Assembly (NCBI RefSeq): GCF_024758505.1
Contig: NZ_CP077970.1
Coordinates: 3,100,001 to 3,164,000, forward strand
Source of the DNA: Bradyrhizobium arachidis
GTDB lineage: Bacteria; Pseudomonadota; Alphaproteobacteria; Rhizobiales; Xanthobacteraceae
Reading direction: 5' to 3'
DNA length: 64,000 nucleotides
Of this stretch, positions 51,980 to 60,906 are shown piece by piece. The notes beneath the pieces were generated by a model that was not told the origin of the DNA, did no database searches, and saw only the letters and a list, made by a program, of their open reading frames with translations. Position 1 is the stretch's first letter. Each line of letters opens with the position of its first letter. Both the position numbers and the translations under genes were made by a program.

Positions 51980-52216
51980 ATGACACGGCACCTTCTCTTC
52001 GCGATCGCGATCATAGGCACCGGTGTGCTCCTCGGCTCACCATCAGGAATGGCGACCCCGCTGCAATGTGAGGACAGAAACGTGAATTGCCTGGGCAACT
52101 GCGCCGACAGGACAGGAGGGGCAGGTGACCTGGGAGGTCGCCAGAACAAATGCTTGCTCTACTGCACCCGGCAGGTGTCCAGGTGCTTGATACGCAATGC
52201 GATGATCCGTTACTAA
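51980..52216 (+). CDS. Small exported cysteine-rich protein
   Basis: A 78-residue protein. The signal is HLLFAIAIIGTGVLLGSPSGMA. The mature part, about 53 residues, has six cysteines: LQCEDRNVNCLGNCADR and KCLLYCTRQVSRCL. GGGAGG precedes the ATG at 51980. A perfect FixK/FNR-type box is 108 bases upstream, so it may be made at low oxygen. The even Cys number and spacing suggest three disulfides or a metal site. I do not recognise a named family. Confidence 0.78.
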   Translation: MTRHLLFAIAIIGTGVLLGSPSGMATPLQCEDRNVNCLGNCADRTGGAGDLGGRQNKCLLYCTRQVSRCLIRNAMIRY

Positions 52217-52444
52217 CGCAGCCAATTTCCTCCGCTCGCTTGGCTCTCCCGCAGGTGCCCTCGTGAGTCAGGCTCTGGCCGTAGCTGACATGTCGGCGGC
52301 AGTGTCCCGAGGTCCGCTTATGACCCCATAGCCGTCCCGAGCCACGCGCCGCATTGGCGACGCGGCATTTGCAGCCACAGCGTGCGACCACCATCGAGAC
52401 GTGATACTCTGCGCCCCTCGTCCTCACGCTGCGATGAGGGTCGA

Positions 52445-53425
52445 ATGAAACGGCGGGAGTTCATAGCGGGCACTGCGGCGCTGCTTGTTTCGCCAAAGCA
52501 TGCGGGGGCTCAGGGCGCCCGCCGTCGACTTGGCTTTCTTGCCATAGGCGACGCGAGTGGACAGGCTCTCAATCAAGCCGAGCGTGTGTTCATTGATACG
52601 TTGCGAAGTCTCGGCTGGGTGGAGGGAAAGAATCTGGTGTTCGAGTATCGTTTTTCCCACCCCCCGGATCGACTGACGGCTTCAGTCGCCGATCTGATGG
52701 GCCTCAGCCCCGATGTACTCGTTGTGGCAGGACCTCAAGCAGCCATAGCCCTGAAATCGACGACTGCCACCATTCCGATTGTATTCGTGGGTATTGCCGA
52801 TCCCGTGGGGCTTGGCCTCGTGCAAAGCCTGTCGCGACCAGGTGGCAACATAACAGGTCTTACGACCAATGTACCCGATGACTTCCTTGCCAAACGTCTT
52901 GAGATCCTTCGGGAACTCGTACCCGGCGCCTCGAAGATCGCGCTCCTGGTCAATCCGGACAACCCAATGCAAAGGCCATACTTGGCGGAGCACATACCGA
53001 GCATTGCCCGGAAGCTCGGTATCGCTCTGCCGATAGTTGAGGCCACCAAGACCGAAGAACTCGACGCCGCCTTTGCCTCGGCCGCCGCTCAGCACGCCGA
53101 TGCGATAATCGATTTTGGTGATTCTCTCACCTACGTCCAGGCTCCGCGAATCATCGCGCTGGCGGCGAAGCATCGTCTGCCGGCAAACTACATGTTCCGA
53201 CATTACGCTAATGGCGGGTTGTCGGTATACGGGGCCGACACAGGCGATCTGTTCCGCCGTGCGGGCAGCTACGTGGACAAGATTTTTAGGGGCGCCAAGC
53301 CTTCCGAGTTGCCGGTAGAGAGGCCGACCAAATTCGAGTTGGTCATCAACATGAAGACGGCCAAAGAGCTCGGCCTCAACGTGTCGCCCTCACTACTCGT
53401 CCGCGCCGACGAGGTGATCGAATGA
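52445..53425 (+). CDS. ABC transporter substrate-binding protein, ABC_sub_bind family
   Basis: A 326-residue exported protein with a Tat-like start (MKRREFIAGTAALLVSP). It matches the same family as the protein at 8906: LRSLGWVEGKNLVFEYRF, the VGIADPVGLGLVQSLSRPG stretch, GNITGLTTNVPDDFLAKRLE and the C-terminal ELVINMKTAKELGLNVSPSL with RADEVIE. AGGG lies 5 bases before the ATG at 52445. No transporter partners are adjacent. Ligand unknown. Confidence 0.92.
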   Translation: MKRREFIAGTAALLVSPKHAGAQGARRRLGFLAIGDASGQALNQAERVFIDTLRSLGWVEGKNLVFEYRFSHPPDRLTASVADLMGLSPDVLVVAGPQAAIALKSTTATIPIVFVGIADPVGLGLVQSLSRPGGNITGLTTNVPDDFLAKRLEILRELVPGASKIALLVNPDNPMQRPYLAEHIPSIARKLGIALPIVEATKTEELDAAFASAAAQHADAIIDFGDSLTYVQAPRIIALAAKHRLPANYMFRHYANGGLSVYGADTGDLFRRAGSYVDKIFRGAKPSELPVERPTKFELVINMKTAKELGLNVSPSLLVRADEVIE

Positions 53426-53493
53426 GGCGCAGGTGCTGCGATGCATTAGTCCGGAAGTGGCCCCAAAGCTGACCTTGGGCCCGGCGTTGGGTT

Positions 53494-53520
53494 ATGTCCG
53501 CTCCTGACTGAAGCGGACAT
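53494..53520. repeat. Inverted repeat upstream of the serine hydrolase
   Basis: ATGTCCGCT (53494-53502) and AGCGGACAT (53512-53520), perfect 9-base arms with a 9-base spacer, 63 bases upstream of the ATG at 53583. It may be a terminator remnant, a dispersed rhizobial palindrome, or an operator. The core TGTCCGCT also occurs once near 63178-63185 in another gap. Confidence 0.5.
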
Positions 53521-53582
53521 TGGCTAGTGCATCGAGGTCAACTAAGATCAAGCGCAGCTGCAATAGTTTGGGTGCTTTCTCA

Positions 53583-54860
53583 ATGACCGGACGCGGCTTC
53601 ACACGGCTGCTTTGCATCGCCTGCGCAGCCGCATTCCCTTTCATGCTGGATGCGCTCGCACTGAATTCGCATCGAGCCTTCGCCCAGGCCGCACCGGCCT
53701 CACAAGCTGCCGGCCCTCGCTTTCGTGCGGACGGGCCTGACGCGGACGCGTTCGGCCGCACGGAAGGGTATCCGAGCTGCAAGGGACTTGCCTATGTTGA
53801 CGACACGCGCTGCCGCGTCGGCGCGCTGAGCCGCTACGACACGCTGTTTCCTGCGCGCACCATCACTGCCCCGAAACAATCTGTTCCGCTGGCGCGCGCG
53901 GTGAGCGAACCCGTCATTCGCTACGGCTTCGCCGGGCTCGAGCTGACACTCGACGACTATCTCAATCGTCAACCGGTCACCGGCCTCTTGATCGCGAAGG
54001 ACGACACGATTCTGGTCGAGCGTTACCAGTACGGTCGCACCGATACGGATCGCCTGACATCCTTCTCCATGGCAAAGACCGTCGTTGGACTGCTGATCGG
54101 CATCGCTCTGAAGGAGAAGATGATCGGATCAGTCGATGATCTGGCGGAAACCTACGTACCCGGCTTGAAGGACACCGAATACGGCCGCACGCCGATCAAG
54201 GCGTTGCTGCTGATGGCCTCAGGCGTCGCCTTCTCGGAGGATTACGACAGCAAGTACAGCGATATCTACCAACTGGCCCGCCTGACGATTGAGCCGGGCT
54301 CTCCCGGCAGCCTCGCTGCGCTGAAGCAGTTCAACACCCGTCGCGATCCGCCCGGAGTGCGTTTCTCCTATTCGTCGGCTGAATCGCTGGTGCTCGGCCT
54401 TGTGCTCACGGCCGCCACCAAGCGAACGGTGTCCGACTATGCCGCCGAAAAGATCTGGCAACCGCTTGGGGCGGAAGCCGATGCGACGTGGATCATCGAT
54501 GCGACCGGGCAGGAAATCACGTTTGGCTATGTCAATGCGGTGCTGCGCGACTGGGCGCGTCTCGGCCTGATGCTGGCCAATCACGGCAATTGGCAGGGCA
54601 AGAATATCGTGCCCGAGGGTTGGCTCGCGGCGTCGGCCGCGGACGCGCTTCCGACCGACTCCCCGTTGGCGAAGTACGGTTATCAAATCTGGTATTCCGG
54701 AGACACCAGACGTTTCGCGCTGCGAGGCCTTCGCGGACAATTTGTCTTTGTCGATCCGGACCTGAAGCTTGTCCTCGTGCAGACCGCGCTCCGCGGTGGC
54801 CCGCCCGAGACCGCCGAGCTGTTTGCTCTGTGGACCGCGCTGAGAGCGCAAGTTCAGTAG
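53583..54860 (+). CDS. Exported serine hydrolase, beta-lactamase/class C family
   Basis: A 425-residue protein with signal peptide (LLCIACAAAFPFMLDALA). The catalytic SXXK is Ser162-Met-Ala-Lys165 in TSFSMAKTVVGLL. The second motif is in RFSYSSAESLVLG (Tyr, then Ser in place of the usual Asn). A late GLRGQFVFVDPD stretch stands where the KTG/HXG element would be. This is the esterase/6-aminohexanoate-hydrolase-like branch rather than a true beta-lactamase. The frame opens at 53520; the ATG at 53583 starts the signal. Substrate not known. Confidence 0.9.
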   Translation: MTGRGFTRLLCIACAAAFPFMLDALALNSHRAFAQAAPASQAAGPRFRADGPDADAFGRTEGYPSCKGLAYVDDTRCRVGALSRYDTLFPARTITAPKQSVPLARAVSEPVIRYGFAGLELTLDDYLNRQPVTGLLIAKDDTILVERYQYGRTDTDRLTSFSMAKTVVGLLIGIALKEKMIGSVDDLAETYVPGLKDTEYGRTPIKALLLMASGVAFSEDYDSKYSDIYQLARLTIEPGSPGSLAALKQFNTRRDPPGVRFSYSSAESLVLGLVLTAATKRTVSDYAAEKIWQPLGAEADATWIIDATGQEITFGYVNAVLRDWARLGLMLANHGNWQGKNIVPEGWLAASAADALPTDSPLAKYGYQIWYSGDTRRFALRGLRGQFVFVDPDLKLVLVQTALRGGPPETAELFALWTALRAQVQ

Positions 54861-54906
54861 GCCGCAGTGGCGGGCGTGACAAGCGGTCGGGGATTCGCAA
54901 GCATCC

Positions 54907-55845
54907 CTAATTGAACGCAAACCAGGCCTTGGCAACGAATGTCGCGCTGCACCAGTTCGAAATCAGGCCATCCGGATTGGTGACAAGGTTGACGCGGCCG
55001 CCTGGCCGCGCGTTTGGATCGCCGGTAAAGACGAAGCAGTTCTCCTTCGACAGGTTGGTGTCGTAGTAGCGCAGATCAAGGTTGAACGCCTTGTGCGTGA
55101 AGGTCACGCCCGCTTGCCAATTGAGATAGGCAGGCAGCGGAAAGCCGCCGAGCTGCGAAGCCTGATTGCCGAACCAGGAATAGCCGGCAGCGGCGGTGAA
55201 CGACACAGTCAGGTCCTGCGGCAGCAGCCGGGCCGGCATGTCGAAGCCAAGCCCGGCCGCCACATATTGGCTCCAGGCGCCGGTGTTCGAGACGTTGGGA
55301 GAAAAGGCGTAGCCGGCTGCGACCCGGATCTGTTCGCCGATGCGTCGGTCGCCGCGGATAACTGTCTCCCAGTAATTGATGCCGTCGGTCTCGCCAGGAA
55401 GTTTTTCGCCGGGATAAGCGAAATAGGTGACCCCAAGATCGAAATCGATCGATGCTATCTTCGGGCGCATGCCCGCAGCAAAGGTGAACTCGGCGGCCGG
55501 CTGGGTCGGCAGCTTGACGGTGGCGACCGTGGTGCCGGCATAGAGCGGGCCCCATCTTGTTTCAAAGGCAGCGCCGGCCGCGGGCCCATGATCGGACAGC
55601 GTGGTCCCGCGGTAGATATAGTCGGATGCCAGCCCGGCGCGCGCACTGAATTCCAGTTCGCTCGGAGACGTTGCGTGGTCGGTGTCGGTTGCCGACCATC
55701 CGCGGTTGCCAAGGCCGATCGCGCCGCCGGGAGCAGGGGGAACGGTCTGCGCCCACGCGCCGGACATTGGTGCGAGCCAAATCCAGACCAACGCAGCGAT
55801 TGAAGCACTGCTTACGCACCGGGCCGATGCAACGCTCCGCCACAC
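54907..55845 (-). CDS. TorF-family putative porin (outer-membrane barrel)
   Basis: A 312-residue outer-membrane protein. The signal is in SIAALVWIWLAPMSGAWA. The family text is SARAGLASDYIYRGTTLSDHGPAAGA in part (here ASDYIYRGTTLSDHGPAA), SIDFDLGVTYFAYPGE and LTVSFTAAAGYSWFG, ending with AKAWFAFN. TorF proteins are found with TMAO-type or other anaerobic respiration genes in some bacteria. Start is GTG at 55845 with GGAGGG at the end of the VIT-like gene, six bases after its stop. The operon has a FixK/FNR-type box upstream. Confidence 0.87.
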   Translation of the reverse strand: MWRSVASARCVSSASIAALVWIWLAPMSGAWAQTVPPAPGGAIGLGNRGWSATDTDHATSPSELEFSARAGLASDYIYRGTTLSDHGPAAGAAFETRWGPLYAGTTVATVKLPTQPAAEFTFAAGMRPKIASIDFDLGVTYFAYPGEKLPGETDGINYWETVIRGDRRIGEQIRVAAGYAFSPNVSNTGAWSQYVAAGLGFDMPARLLPQDLTVSFTAAAGYSWFGNQASQLGGFPLPAYLNWQAGVTFTHKAFNLDLRYYDTNLSKENCFVFTGDPNARPGGRVNLVTNPDGLISNWCSATFVAKAWFAFN

Positions 55846-55851
55846 GATTGA

Positions 55852-56514
55852 TTACCCTCCAAGGGCTACCGCGACACCAACCAGCGCACTGCCGAAAGCG
55901 ACCATCGAAAGTCCCGCCGCCCAGGGCTGCAGCCCGCTACGAAGTCCGAACACGTAACCACAGCAGAACAGCATCACGATAGCCACGGCGTAGGACACGC
56001 GCAGCGCCAATCTGGCGTCACTCAGGACAAGGAACGGGATGACCACCGGGAATGTCGAGAGAAAACTGAGCAGGCAAAGGCCCAGCGCGCCGCTCCAGTC
56101 GCGCTTCGTCAGCCCGGGACCGGGAGACGGCTCGGGCAATTGCCGCAATCTTTGCCGCATCAGTTCCAACTGCTCCGCGGGCAGGATTGCGGTCAATTCC
56201 TCCGGCAATGCCTCGGCAATGACGCGCCGCGCCGTTTCGGCGTCCGGCGCCTGCCGTACCGCGCGGAGGGTCAGAATCTTGTTTCCCCGGTCGTTGATGC
56301 GCGCCAGCAGATAAAGACCGCCGTCGACAATGCCCCAGGCGAGATTGCAGCCGAGCGCACCGATCAGCATCGTCCGAACGTTGAGGTCAGCCCCGGTCGC
56401 GACGCCGAGCGAGCAGATGAAGGTGAGGGCCATGATCAGCCCGAACAACGTCTCCGAGATCCGTTCCATCGGATCAAGGACGTTAGCGATAGGAACTTTT
56501 GAAACCTCTGACAT
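55852..56514 (-). CDS. VIT1/CCC1-like membrane protein
   Basis: A 220-residue protein with an N-terminal DPMERISETLFGLIMALTF, the short conserved start seen in VIT-family and related proteins, then five hydrophobic segments (TMLIGALGCNLAWGIVDGGL, GALGLCLLSFLSTFPVVIPF, LRVSYAVAIVMLFCCGYVFG, PWAAGLSMVAFGSALVG). Known VIT/CCC1 members carry iron or manganese. It leads a two-gene operon with the TorF-type porin. A FixK/FNR-type box lies 87 bases upstream of its ATG. Transport substrate is inferred from family only. Confidence 0.82.
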   Translation of the reverse strand: MSEVSKVPIANVLDPMERISETLFGLIMALTFICSLGVATGADLNVRTMLIGALGCNLAWGIVDGGLYLLARINDRGNKILTLRAVRQAPDAETARRVIAEALPEELTAILPAEQLELMRQRLRQLPEPSPGPGLTKRDWSGALGLCLLSFLSTFPVVIPFLVLSDARLALRVSYAVAIVMLFCCGYVFGLRSGLQPWAAGLSMVAFGSALVGVAVALGG

Positions 56515-56600
56515 CCCGGTAAGACGGCCGTTGGCGTTGATGAATCAACTTTGCACGCAAGACGTTGCACTGAGCCACGTCGAAGAACGCGCTTTCAAGC

Positions 56601-56614
56601 TTGATCTAAATCAA
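56601..56614. promoter_or_regulatory. FixK/FNR-type box upstream of the VIT-like/porin operon
   Basis: TTGATCTAAATCAA, a perfect TTGAT-N4-ATCAA site, lies 87 bases upstream of the VIT-like ATG (56514) and 180 bases upstream of the GH1 ATG (56794). The first distance fits FNR-type activation from about -41.5 with a 45-base leader. Confidence 0.65.
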
Positions 56615-56793
56615 GCGTACTGCCCCTTGGGCCGCCTTGCGCGATGGGTGCTCCGGCTCGAGAGCATAGCTTCCTTTGTGAGCACGCGTCTTGGCCACAG
56701 GTTTCGAAAGGTGCGAACGGCACTTCTCAAATCGCCCGAGACTGGTCATTGTGCCCTTCGGAACAGGAACAGCCGGTTGTCGGAGAAGCATGG

Positions 56794-58254
56794 ATGTCGG
56801 ACGAAGTCTCGCGTCGCGAGTTTGCGAAGATCGCGGGATTGTCCGCAGCCGGGCTGGGAGCTCCGCAAGTCGTGGAGGCAAAGCCGGCAGCAGCACCGCG
56901 CAACGCCGCCGGCTTTCCGCCGGGCTTCCTTTGGGGCACCGCGACCTCGTCCTATCAGGTCGAAGGCGCCGTCACCGAGGACGGGCGAGGGCCGTCGATC
57001 TGGGACACTTTTACCCGCGTGCCCGGCAAGATCGAGGATGGCAGCAGTGGCGACCGCGCCAACGAGCACTATCATCGCTACAAGGACGACATCCGCCTGA
57101 TCGCCGAGCTCGGCTGCAAGGCGTATCGCTTTTCGATCGCCTGGCCGCGCGTGTTCCCGGACGGCGACGGCAAGCCGAACCCGAAGGGGCTCGACTTCTA
57201 CAACCGCCTGATCGACGAATGCTTGCGGAGCGGCATCGAGCCGTGGCTGACGCTCTATCACTGGGACCTGCCGCAATCGCTGCAAGACCGCTTTGGCGGC
57301 TGGCGCTCGGCCGAGACCTGCAAGGCGTTTGGCGACTATTCGGCCTATGTCGCGCGGCACCTGACCGACCGCGTCAAAAACGTGTTCACGCTGAACGAGA
57401 GCGGCCGGTTCGTCTATTTCGGCTATGGCAACGGCATTGACGCGCCGGGGCAGACGCTGTCGCAAGCCGAGGTCAACCAGGTCAGGCATAACACCGCGCT
57501 CGCGCATGGCCTCGCCGTGCAGGCGGTGCGCGCGAACGGCCGCCGCGGCACAAGGGTCGGGCCTGCGGAGAACATCGACGCCTGCGTTCCCGCGATCGAC
57601 ACGCCCGAAAACGTCCGCGCCACCGAGATCGCACTGCGCGAACTGAACGCGAGCTACCTCAACGTCATCCTGGAGGGCCGGTACACCGACGCCTTCCTCA
57701 AATTCGCCGGCGCCAATGTGCCAAAATATACGGCGGAGGAATTGAAGATCATCTCCTCGCCGGTCGATTTCCTCGGCCTCAACATCTACGCGCCCCAGCA
57801 CTACATCATCGCCTCCGACAAGGAGCCGGGCTTCTCGCTGCTGCCGATCCCAAAATCCTTTCCGCACATGAATTCGAACTGGCTGCGCGTCGGCCCCGAG
57901 ACGATCTACTGGGTGCCGAAGCTCGCGGCAAAAATCTGGAAGACCGGGGCGATCTATATCAGCGAGAACGGCACCTCCGGCGAGGACGAGGTGACGGCCG
58001 ACGGCAAGATTTTCGACACCGACCGCATCATGTATCTGCGCAACTATCTCGCCCAGCTCCAGCGCGCAGCGTCCGAAGGCGTGCCGGTGCGCGGCTACTT
58101 CCTGTGGAGCCTGATGGATAATTTTGAATGGGTGTTCGGGCTCAACAAGCGCTTTGGCCTCTACCACGTCAATTTCGACACCCAGGTGCGCACGCCGAAA
58201 CTCAGCGCGAGTTTTTACCGCAACGTCATCACCAGGAACGCGGTCGGGGTGTAG
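56794..58254 (+). CDS. Tat-exported GH1 beta-glucosidase-like enzyme
   Basis: A 486-residue glycoside hydrolase family 1 protein. It starts MSDEVSRREFAKIAGLSAAG, a Tat signal, so it is exported folded. GH1 text follows: FLWGTATSSYQVEGAVTEDG, the YRFSIAWPRVFPDGDG stretch and LYHWDLPQSLQDRFGGW. The acid/base Glu202 lies in TLNESGRF, where the usual NEP is NES. The nucleophile is Glu391 in ISENGTSGED. The aglycone-site Trp/Asn are in LMDNFEWVFGLNKRFGL. The frame is open back to 56644. Most bacterial GH1 enzymes are cytoplasmic, so the export signal is notable. It likely splits aryl- or alkyl-glucosides. Confidence 0.92.
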   Translation: MSDEVSRREFAKIAGLSAAGLGAPQVVEAKPAAAPRNAAGFPPGFLWGTATSSYQVEGAVTEDGRGPSIWDTFTRVPGKIEDGSSGDRANEHYHRYKDDIRLIAELGCKAYRFSIAWPRVFPDGDGKPNPKGLDFYNRLIDECLRSGIEPWLTLYHWDLPQSLQDRFGGWRSAETCKAFGDYSAYVARHLTDRVKNVFTLNESGRFVYFGYGNGIDAPGQTLSQAEVNQVRHNTALAHGLAVQAVRANGRRGTRVGPAENIDACVPAIDTPENVRATEIALRELNASYLNVILEGRYTDAFLKFAGANVPKYTAEELKIISSPVDFLGLNIYAPQHYIIASDKEPGFSLLPIPKSFPHMNSNWLRVGPETIYWVPKLAAKIWKTGAIYISENGTSGEDEVTADGKIFDTDRIMYLRNYLAQLQRAASEGVPVRGYFLWSLMDNFEWVFGLNKRFGLYHVNFDTQVRTPKLSASFYRNVITRNAVGV

Positions 58255-58278
58255 GTCTTCGCCTCTCCACGCGGCGGG

Positions 58279-58950
58279 TTATGCCCCGGTGGGGTTGAAG
58301 ACCGGGCTGGTCCGTTGGCGCGCGATGCGTACGCCGCGTTCGGTCAGGTCACGCAACTGCACGAACATCATCGCCGTCATCAATGCGTCGTTGAAAGCAT
58401 CATGCTGTCCAAGGGGCGGAATGCAGAGGTCCCGCAGGATCGCGGCGAACGAGAGATCGATCGAGGTATTGGGAGGCGCGTCGCCGTATTTGCGTTCGTA
58501 GTAGAGCCGCGAGACTTCGATGCGTTGGTTGGGTAGTTCGATTCCCACCAGCGGAAGGATGTACTTGTCCAGCATGGCGACGTCGAAGTCGATGTAGTAG
58601 CCGATCAGCGGCCGCGCGCCGATGAAGTGCATAAAGCTCGGCAGGACCTTCCAGACGATCGGCGCCGCCTCGACGTCGGACCGGCGCAAGCGGTGGATCT
58701 TGATTGCTTCCGCCCCCATCTCGCTGTCGGGATGGACCACGGCTTCGAAACGCTCGCTGGTCAGAATCCGGTTTCCCCGGATCTTGATTGCCGCAATGGC
58801 GACAACGTCGTCCGTGCGCACATTGAGACCGGTGGTCTCGCAATCCAGCACGACCAACTCGTCGTCCGGAGCCCGGCCGAACATGAAGCGGTACGACTGG
58901 TCGCTCAGGGTCGCCTGGTGGAGCAGCCGCTTGATCGCACGGGGCAGCAT
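58279..58950 (-). CDS. DnaQ-like 3'-5' exonuclease domain protein
   Basis: A 223-residue DEDD exonuclease. Motif I is LVVLDCETTGLNV (Asp, Glu), motif II lies in GYYIDFDVAMLDKY (Asp), and motif III is LGQHDAFNDALMTAMMF (His, Asp), the DEDDh type. The ATG at 58950 starts two bases after the stop of the DUF294 gene; the longer frame to 59187 overlaps that gene and is not supported. In many alphaproteobacteria this protein, the DUF294/CBS protein, DUF485 and ActP are encoded together, as here. Its role in that set is not known. Confidence 0.9.
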   Translation of the reverse strand: MLPRAIKRLLHQATLSDQSYRFMFGRAPDDELVVLDCETTGLNVRTDDVVAIAAIKIRGNRILTSERFEAVVHPDSEMGAEAIKIHRLRRSDVEAAPIVWKVLPSFMHFIGARPLIGYYIDFDVAMLDKYILPLVGIELPNQRIEVSRLYYERKYGDAPPNTSIDLSFAAILRDLCIPPLGQHDAFNDALMTAMMFVQLRDLTERGVRIARQRTSPVFNPTGA

Positions 58951-58952
58951 TT

Positions 58953-60755
58953 TTAGAACATGCCGAGCTTGAAATGATGACGGACGATGTCGCGAAACTG
59001 TTTCACCACCTGCAGCGCGTCGCGCAGCAATTGACGCTCCATACTGGACAGATGCGCCGGTCTCACCAGGGTGCCCGATGCGCCGGCGGATGCGGCCAGC
59101 TGCCCGTCGAGCCGCAGCATCAACAGGAATCGGAACGCCTGTTTCAAGTCGCGTCCAAAATCGGTTCGCAACACACCCAGATCGCATAGTCGGGAGATCC
59201 GCTTGTCGGTGGAGGTCTCGCGCAAGCCCTGCTCCAGCGCGAGGCTGCGAACGCCGTGCACGACGGGAAAGATGCCGCCTTTCTTGAGATCAAGCGCGTC
59301 TCCCGTGCCCTCGGACGTGATCAGGTTGTTGAAGAGGCCGATCGGCGTCTCGAAAGCGTCGATCGCGCGGGCGAAGTGGGCCAGGAACGCCTGCTCGCCG
59401 CGGATCATGTCGATCAGCGCCGTCTTGGCGCTGTCCAGCAGTTGCGCGTTGCCCGCGATCGCTTGCGCATCATAGATGATGGCCACGTTCATATGCGCGG
59501 CCTGGTCGGGCAGCACGATCCAGCGGCGGAAATCCGCCAGATAGTCGGAGAGCGGCTTTGACCATGCCGGGTTGCGCACCATGATATCGCCGGGGCAGGG
59601 CGGAAAGCCAAAACTCTCCAGGGCGCCCGAGAACTCGTTCCGGAACAATTCCAGAGTCGCGTCGTCGGCTGGACCATCGAGGATCAGGCCGTTGTCCTGA
59701 TCGGTGCGCATGGTCTGCTCGCCGCGCCCCTCGCTGCCCATGACGATCAGGCAACCGCTGGTCCGCATCTCGGCGGGCGCGACCATTTCGAAGAGTCGGG
59801 ACAGCAGGCGGCGGTTGAGGTCGGAGACGATCTCCGCGATCACCTCCACCTTGACACCTTGCCTCCGTAGCACGCGCGTTTGCGCCTCGATCTCGCGCGC
59901 GGCGCTCGCCAGGTCCTGGAGGCTGGAGCCGCGGTCGATGCGGCCCGCAACGACCTGAGCGCTGCCCGCCAGGAATCCGAGAAGATCGATGTCCTCCAGG
60001 ATGCCGACGAACCGTTCGCCGTCGTGCACGGCGAGACGCCGCTTGTTGTACTTCGTCATGAGCAGGAGGGCCGAGGAGACGAAATCGTCGGGTCCGACCG
60101 ACACGATGTCGAAATTGGCAAATTCGCCGACCGGAGTCTGGATCGGCTGACGCCGCAACACCGCTGCTTTCGACAGGTTCATGCCCGTGATGATGCCGAT
60201 CCGCTCGCCACTGCGAACAAACAGTGCGTTGCTGTCGATCTCGTGCATCAGGTGGCCGGCGGCTTCGATCGTGTCGCTCGCGGCCACAAACACCGGAGGA
60301 TGCAGAAACAGCTCGCTGACCTTGGCGTGCATCAGCGAGCCGTAATGCCGTGCCTCCTCATCGTGGGCAAGCTCATCCAGCTTCCGGGATATTTCGCGGT
60401 AGAAGAAGGCCGCAAATCGCGGATTGGCCTTGATCAGGTTGAGGGCGACCGCCTTCGGAATCACATAGCAAAGCGTCTCATCGCGGGCGAGAAACTGGTG
60501 CCCGTTACTGACGTGGACGAGTGCGCGGCTGTCGAAGGTATCCTTGGGGCCGAGCAGCGCGAGCAGGTCGGCCTCGCTCCGCTCCTCGACCGTGCCCTTG
60601 ATGACGACATAGAGGGCATCCGCTGGCGCGTCCCTGCCGATGATGGCCTCTCCCGGGCTGAAGTACCCGATATCGAGTGCTGCCCGCAATGTCTCGGCCT
60701 CGTGCGGCGTCAGACGATCGAACGGCGGGTTGGTAATATCGAATACCTTGGGCAT
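58953..60755 (-). CDS. cNMP-binding / CBS / DUF294 nucleotidyltransferase-like signalling protein
   Basis: A 600-residue protein with three parts. Residues about 10-130 are a cyclic-nucleotide-binding-like domain (FSPGEAIIGRDAPADALYVV). Residues about 150-275 are a CBS pair (VSELFLHPPVFVAASDTIEA in part, DIVSVGPDDFVSSALLLMTK). Residues about 290-600 are the DUF294 nucleotidyltransferase fold with IVMGSEGRGEQTMRTDQDNG (GSXXR..DXD-type) and its C-terminal helical part. It follows the actP group on the same strand. Such proteins are thought to sense nucleotides and adjust the neighbouring transporter; no activity is established. Confidence 0.93.
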   Translation of the reverse strand: MPKVFDITNPPFDRLTPHEAETLRAALDIGYFSPGEAIIGRDAPADALYVVIKGTVEERSEADLLALLGPKDTFDSRALVHVSNGHQFLARDETLCYVIPKAVALNLIKANPRFAAFFYREISRKLDELAHDEEARHYGSLMHAKVSELFLHPPVFVAASDTIEAAGHLMHEIDSNALFVRSGERIGIITGMNLSKAAVLRRQPIQTPVGEFANFDIVSVGPDDFVSSALLLMTKYNKRRLAVHDGERFVGILEDIDLLGFLAGSAQVVAGRIDRGSSLQDLASAAREIEAQTRVLRRQGVKVEVIAEIVSDLNRRLLSRLFEMVAPAEMRTSGCLIVMGSEGRGEQTMRTDQDNGLILDGPADDATLELFRNEFSGALESFGFPPCPGDIMVRNPAWSKPLSDYLADFRRWIVLPDQAAHMNVAIIYDAQAIAGNAQLLDSAKTALIDMIRGEQAFLAHFARAIDAFETPIGLFNNLITSEGTGDALDLKKGGIFPVVHGVRSLALEQGLRETSTDKRISRLCDLGVLRTDFGRDLKQAFRFLLMLRLDGQLAASAGASGTLVRPAHLSSMERQLLRDALQVVKQFRDIVRHHFKLGMF

Positions 60756-60906
60756 TTCGGTCTTCCGAAGACGCGGACAATCCAGGGTACTGGACGATGA
60801 CCATCGAAAGATAGCACCGGCCGGTCCAGATGGCCCGGCCGGTGCCGACGCGTCGTGCTAAAGCGCGATGACGATTCGACCAAAGCCACCGCGCCTTAGG
60901 CCTCGT

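Noticed and set aside
56536..56549. GTTGAT-GA-ATCAAC palindrome near the VIT-like start
   Set aside because: The spacer is two bases, not four, so it is not a FixK/FNR site; it lies 22 bases from the ATG and may be chance.
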